A stretch of DNA of 8,374 bases from CAZPUI01 sp964415525 (GTDB lineage: Bacteria; Acidobacteriota; Holophagae; Holophagales; Holophagaceae): the NCBI GenBank assembly GCA_964415525.1, contig CAYQAS010000157.1, positions 1 to 8,374 on the forward strand, read 5' to 3'. This document shows, one piece after another, positions 6,399 to 8,374 of the stretch (positions are counted from its first letter, which is position 1; each line of letters begins with the position of its first letter). The position numbers and the translations under genes are program-made. The notes beneath the pieces were generated by a model. It was not told the origin of the DNA. It made no database searches and saw only the letters and a program-made list of their open reading frames with translations.

Positions 6399-6995
6399 AT
6401 GAAGCACCTGCACCTGTCCATCGCCGCCCTGATCCTGGCCGTCACCCCCGCGTTCGCCCAGGTCTCCACCTATTCTGTCGACGGCTATCACTCCGAAGTC
6501 GGCTTCAAGGTCCGCTACCTCGTCGGCAAGACCGCCGGATCGTTCTCGAAGTACGGCGGCACCCTCAAGGTGGACGAGAAGGACATCACCAAGTCCAGTG
6601 TCGAAGTCACGGTGGACGCCGCCAGCGTCAACACCAACAACGAGGCACGGGACAAGCACCTGCGCACTCCCGATTTCTTCGATGTGGAGAAGTTCCCCAC
6701 CCTGTCCTTCAAGTCTGTCGCCGTGCGGCAGCTTGCCCCGGGCAAGCTCGAAGTCACCGGCGATTTCACCCTGCGGGGCGTCACCAAGCGCATCACGGTC
6801 CCCGTCACCAGCCTTGGCGCCACCACCCATCCCATGACCAAGAAGACGGTGGCGGCCTTCGAAACGTCCTTCACCATCGCCCGCAAGGACTATGGCGTGA
6901 GCTACGGCCTGGCGGACGCGGCCAACGTGGTGGTGGGCAACGAGGTGGACATCAACCTGACCATCTTCGCCAACAAGATCGATGGTCAAAAGTGA
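6399..6995 (+). CDS. yceI: YceI-family periplasmic protein
   Basis: 198 residues with a signal peptide MKHLHLSIAALILAVTPAFA, cleaved before QVS. The mature part is a lipocalin-like YceI barrel, a fold that binds long isoprenoid or amphiphilic ligands. Family signatures seen: DGYHSEVGFKVRYL (28-41), GSFSKYGGTLKVD (47-59), the near-invariant RDKHLRTPDFFDVEKFP (84-100) with LSFKS, GDFTLRGVTKRITVPV (121-136) and ARKDYGVSYG (161-170), where most members have NRxDFG. Length is normal. The ATG at 6399 is chosen because GGAGG (6388-6392) stands six bases before it and the signal peptide then begins at once; an in-frame ATG at 6360 would add 13 residues before the signal and bury the operator in coding sequence. 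Control is probably by the divergent MarR. The physiological ligand is unknown; roles in quinone handling or acid and oxidative stress are suggested for relatives. Confidence 0.94.
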   Translation: MKHLHLSIAALILAVTPAFAQVSTYSVDGYHSEVGFKVRYLVGKTAGSFSKYGGTLKVDEKDITKSSVEVTVDAASVNTNNEARDKHLRTPDFFDVEKFPTLSFKSVAVRQLAPGKLEVTGDFTLRGVTKRITVPVTSLGATTHPMTKKTVAAFETSFTIARKDYGVSYGLADAANVVVGNEVDINLTIFANKIDGQK

Positions 6996-7003
6996 TGGGC
7001 GTA

Positions 7004-7079
7004 CGATGCCGGGCCGAATAGGATCAGGCATCAACCGTCACGGCAATGCCACTGGCATCGTTTTTTTCTAGGAGACATC
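7004..7079 (+). promoter_or_regulatory. Leader with alternative pairings before the CDGSH gene
   Basis: CGATGCC (7004-7010) can pair with GGCATCG (7054-7060), which abuts seven T. Its GATGCC part can instead pair with GGCATC (7027-7032). Separately ATGCC (7046-7050) pairs with GGCAT (7054-7058) to make a local terminator stem. These options exclude each other. The T run ends at 7067, the Shine-Dalgarno AGGAG is at 7070-7074 and the ATG at 7080, so no promoter fits between terminator and gene. The CDGSH message must begin upstream of the terminator or be made by read-through from yceI. Confidence 0.5.
7043..7067 (+). terminator. Intrinsic terminator after yceI, just before the CDGSH gene
   Basis: ATGCC, loop ACT, GGCAT (7046-7058), extended past one mismatch by a C-G pair and a wobble pair, is followed by an uninterrupted T7 (7061-7067). 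The short stem and strong T tract suggest partial termination. It ends 12 bases before the next start codon. Confidence 0.65.
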
Positions 7080-7316
7080 ATGAGTGAAGCGAAGGTGGCC
7101 GACACCAAGCCTGTCGTGCTCGATCTGGAACCCGGCACCTACCACTGGTGCACCTGCGGCCACAGCGCCAAGCAGCCCTTCTGCGACGGCTCCCACCGCG
7201 GCACCGGCTTCTCCCCCATGAAGTTCGAGTTGGCAGAGGCCCAGAAAGTGGCCCTCTGTGCCTGCAAGCAGACGGGCAACGGGCCCTTCTGCGACGGCTC
7301 CCACGCCAAGCTCTGA
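7080..7316 (+). CDS. Tandem CDGSH iron-sulfur protein
   Basis: A 78-residue soluble protein with two complete CDGSH signatures, each expected to bind one [2Fe-2S] cluster through three Cys and one His. The first has Cys24, Cys26, Cys35 and His39 (WCTCGHSAKQPFCDGSH). The second has Cys60, Cys62, Cys71 and His75 (CACKQTGNGPFCDGSH). No ligand is missing. The protein resembles the two-domain mitochondrial/bacterial inner-type (CISD3/MiNT) proteins, without a membrane anchor. Such proteins act in electron or Fe-S cluster transfer and redox sensing; the exact role here is unknown. AGGAG (7070-7074) gives a good ribosome binding site. The gene lies between yceI and the complex I genes but is set apart by a terminator-like hairpin on each side, so it may be its own unit or respond to attenuation. 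Confidence 0.95.
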   Translation: MSEAKVADTKPVVLDLEPGTYHWCTCGHSAKQPFCDGSHRGTGFSPMKFELAEAQKVALCACKQTGNGPFCDGSHAKL

Positions 7317-7333
7317 TCGATTCGTTCCTCCCA

Positions 7334-7373
7334 AACGGCGGCACACCCCCAGACGGGTCGGTGTGCCGCCGTT
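7334..7373. terminator. Strong hairpin after the CDGSH gene
   Basis: AACGGCGGCACACC (7334-7347) and GGTGTGCCGCCGTT (7360-7373) form a perfect 14-bp stem; the loop can add a CCC/GGG pairing. It begins 17 bases after the CDGSH stop. The following sequence GCATTTC is poor in T, so it may act as a weak terminator, a 3' end stabiliser, or act on both strands. Confidence 0.7.
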
Positions 7374-7419
7374 GCATTTCGGCCGCTGGAGTAATCTAAC
7401 CAAGCGCTGAAAGGTGACC

Positions 7420-7989
7420 ATGAGCCAAGTCCAGCCTAAAGACCTGCCTGCGGGAGCGCCCGGTGCGCGCCTGCCCAAGACCGATCGCACCCGCCTCAGC
7501 GCGGAGGCGGAGGCCGAAATCCTAACCCTGGCCGAGCGCTGGCCCGACCGCCTCTCCGCCACCCTGCCCGCCCTCTACGTGGCGATGGCGGAATTCGGCT
7601 TCCTCAGTCTGGACGCCATGAAGGAAGTGGCGCGGGTGCTTCGCGTGCCTGAAGGCCATGTCTTCGGCGTCGCCACCTTCTACACCATGTATCAGAAGAA
7701 GCCCGTGGGCCGCTTCCACCTGCAGGTCTGCACCAACCTGAGCTGCAGCCTACGGGGCGCCGTGGATCTCTTCGAGCGTCTCTGTGCCAAGGTGGGCGTC
7801 GAACCCGGCGCCATCACGCCGGACGGCCTCTTCAGCATCGAGGAGGTGGAGTGCCTGGGCTCCTGCGGCAGCGGCCCCTGCCTCCAGGTGAACCACGACG
7901 TCTACGACGAGAACGTGGATGAGGCGGCCCTGGACCGCATCATCGACGCCTGCCGCCAAGGCGCGGTGAAGGCCTGGGGAGCGAAGTAG
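7420..7989 (+). CDS. nuoE: NADH-quinone oxidoreductase subunit E (24 kDa type)
   Basis: 189 residues. It is the [2Fe-2S] subunit of the NADH-dehydrogenase module of respiratory complex I, on the cytoplasmic face of the inner membrane, holding cluster N1a next to NuoF. The thioredoxin-like domain carries the four ligands Cys104 and Cys109 (QVCTNLSCSLRG) and Cys145 and Cys149 (EVECLGSCGSGPC). Family landmarks GVATFYTMY (83-91) and LPALYVAMAEFGFLS are present, and length is slightly above the usual 160-175 because of a longer N-terminus. The ATG at 7420 is preferred to an in-frame GTG at 7414, since AAGGTGA upstream serves as its ribosome binding site. nuoF starts two bases after the stop, so the two are co-translated. 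The 14-bp hairpin upstream suggests the operon begins here. Hydrogenase or formate dehydrogenase diaphorase subunits are related alternatives. Confidence 0.92.
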   Translation: MSQVQPKDLPAGAPGARLPKTDRTRLSAEAEAEILTLAERWPDRLSATLPALYVAMAEFGFLSLDAMKEVARVLRVPEGHVFGVATFYTMYQKKPVGRFHLQVCTNLSCSLRGAVDLFERLCAKVGVEPGAITPDGLFSIEEVECLGSCGSGPCLQVNHDVYDENVDEAALDRIIDACRQGAVKAWGAK

Positions 7990-7991
7990 CC

Positions 7992-8374
7992 ATGACCCTC
8001 ATCCGCACCAAGCCCGACACCCAGACGTATGCCTTTCCCGGTTTCGGCAGCGACCGCTTCCCCAACCTGATGCTTCGCGGCGCAGGGCAGCTCGACAACT
8101 GGCACCTCAAGGTCTACGAGGGTCAGCACGAGGGCTACCAGGGCCTGAAGAAGGCGCTCCAGATGGCCCCCGCCGACGTCACCGCCGAGGTGAGGGCCTC
8201 CGGCCTGCGCGGCCGTGGCGGCGCCGGCTTCCTCACGGGCCTGAAGTGGTCCTTCATGCCCAAGGACACGGACGAGAAGAAGCACACGCGCTACCTGGTC
8301 TGCAACGCCGACGAGGGCGAGCCCGGCACCTTCAAAGACCGCATGATCATGGAATACAACCCGCACCAGCTCAT
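7992..8374 (+). CDS. nuoF: NADH-quinone oxidoreductase subunit F, C-terminus outside the window
   Basis: The first 127 residues of the FMN- and NADH-binding subunit of complex I; about 300 more are expected beyond the edge, including the ligands of the [4Fe-4S] cluster N3. The flavin/nucleotide loop SGLRGRGGAGF (70-80) and the FMN-binding segment YLVCNADEGEPGTFKDR (101-117) are intact, and the start of the following helix (PHQL) is seen. Residue 81 is Leu where the family normally has Pro in GAGFPTGLKW. GGGGAG (7976-7981), inside the end of nuoE, is the likely ribosome binding site, consistent with translational coupling. NADH is oxidised here and electrons pass to NuoE and the NuoG chain. 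A NAD-reducing hydrogenase or formate dehydrogenase beta subunit has the same motifs and cannot be excluded from this fragment alone. Confidence 0.92.
   Translation, partial: MTLIRTKPDTQTYAFPGFGSDRFPNLMLRGAGQLDNWHLKVYEGQHEGYQGLKKALQMAPADVTAEVRASGLRGRGGAGFLTGLKWSFMPKDTDEKKHTRYLVCNADEGEPGTFKDRMIMEYNPHQL

Noticed and set aside
6375..7034. A 219-codon minus-strand frame opposite yceI
   Set aside because: Shadow of yceI; the translation is Gly/Asp/Val-rich with no domain, and would run through the marR-yceI operator.
7068..7562. A 164-codon minus-strand frame across the CDGSH gene, its hairpin and the start of nuoE
   Set aside because: It runs over two clear sense genes and a 14-bp hairpin and has no recognisable motif.

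Overview
The window is high-GC bacterial chromosomal DNA with short intergenic gaps and mostly G/C-ending codons. Two secreted proteins with Sec signal peptides and a bacterial-type nuoE-nuoF pair point to a Gram-negative respiring bacterium. The overall style reminds me of Acidobacteriota (Holophagae, such as Geothrix), but that is an impression from memory and not something the sequence proves.

Layout. (1) 1-801: the 3' part of an aldo/keto reductase gene, cut by the window edge. Its stop codon is followed directly, in the same frame, by an orphan piece that looks like a flavodoxin C-terminus (802-933). (2) 957-1907: an AraC-family regulator with the AraC_N domain, a type often found beside aldo/keto reductases. 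(3) 1908-2243: a 336-bp gap with two hairpins and a strong ribosome binding site at its end. (4) 2244-5333: a 1029-residue exported multidomain protein. It has an N-terminal beta-rich region, a phospholipase B-like/C45 Ntn-hydrolase core with candidate nucleophile Cys312, a part resembling the C-terminal half of M1 aminopeptidases but without their zinc site, and an extra C-terminal domain. (5) 5338-6339, minus strand: a two-gene operon with a MarR regulator first and a small SAM-methyltransferase-like protein second, convergent with the big gene. (6) 6399-6995: a periplasmic YceI protein, divergent from marR. (7) 7080-7316: a tandem CDGSH iron-sulfur protein. (8) 7420 to the window end: nuoE and the start of nuoF, the NADH-oxidising module of respiratory complex I.

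How the parts fit. The right half has a redox theme: MarR/YceI, a small Fe-S protein, and the NADH dehydrogenase entry subunits. The marR-yceI gap is a nearly complete dyad centred on one palindrome, and the two ribosome binding sites are mirror copies, so one MarR dimer could control both directions. The CDGSH gene has an intrinsic-terminator-like hairpin with a T7 run only 12 bases before its start codon, and upstream sequence that can pair in alternative ways, which suggests attenuation or read-through control. The left end looks like a rearrangement scar. I found no tRNA or rRNA gene, insertion sequence, CRISPR array or prophage, and nothing I would call a new defence or mobile system. The most unusual items are the Ntn-hydrolase/M1-like fusion and the two regulatory regions.
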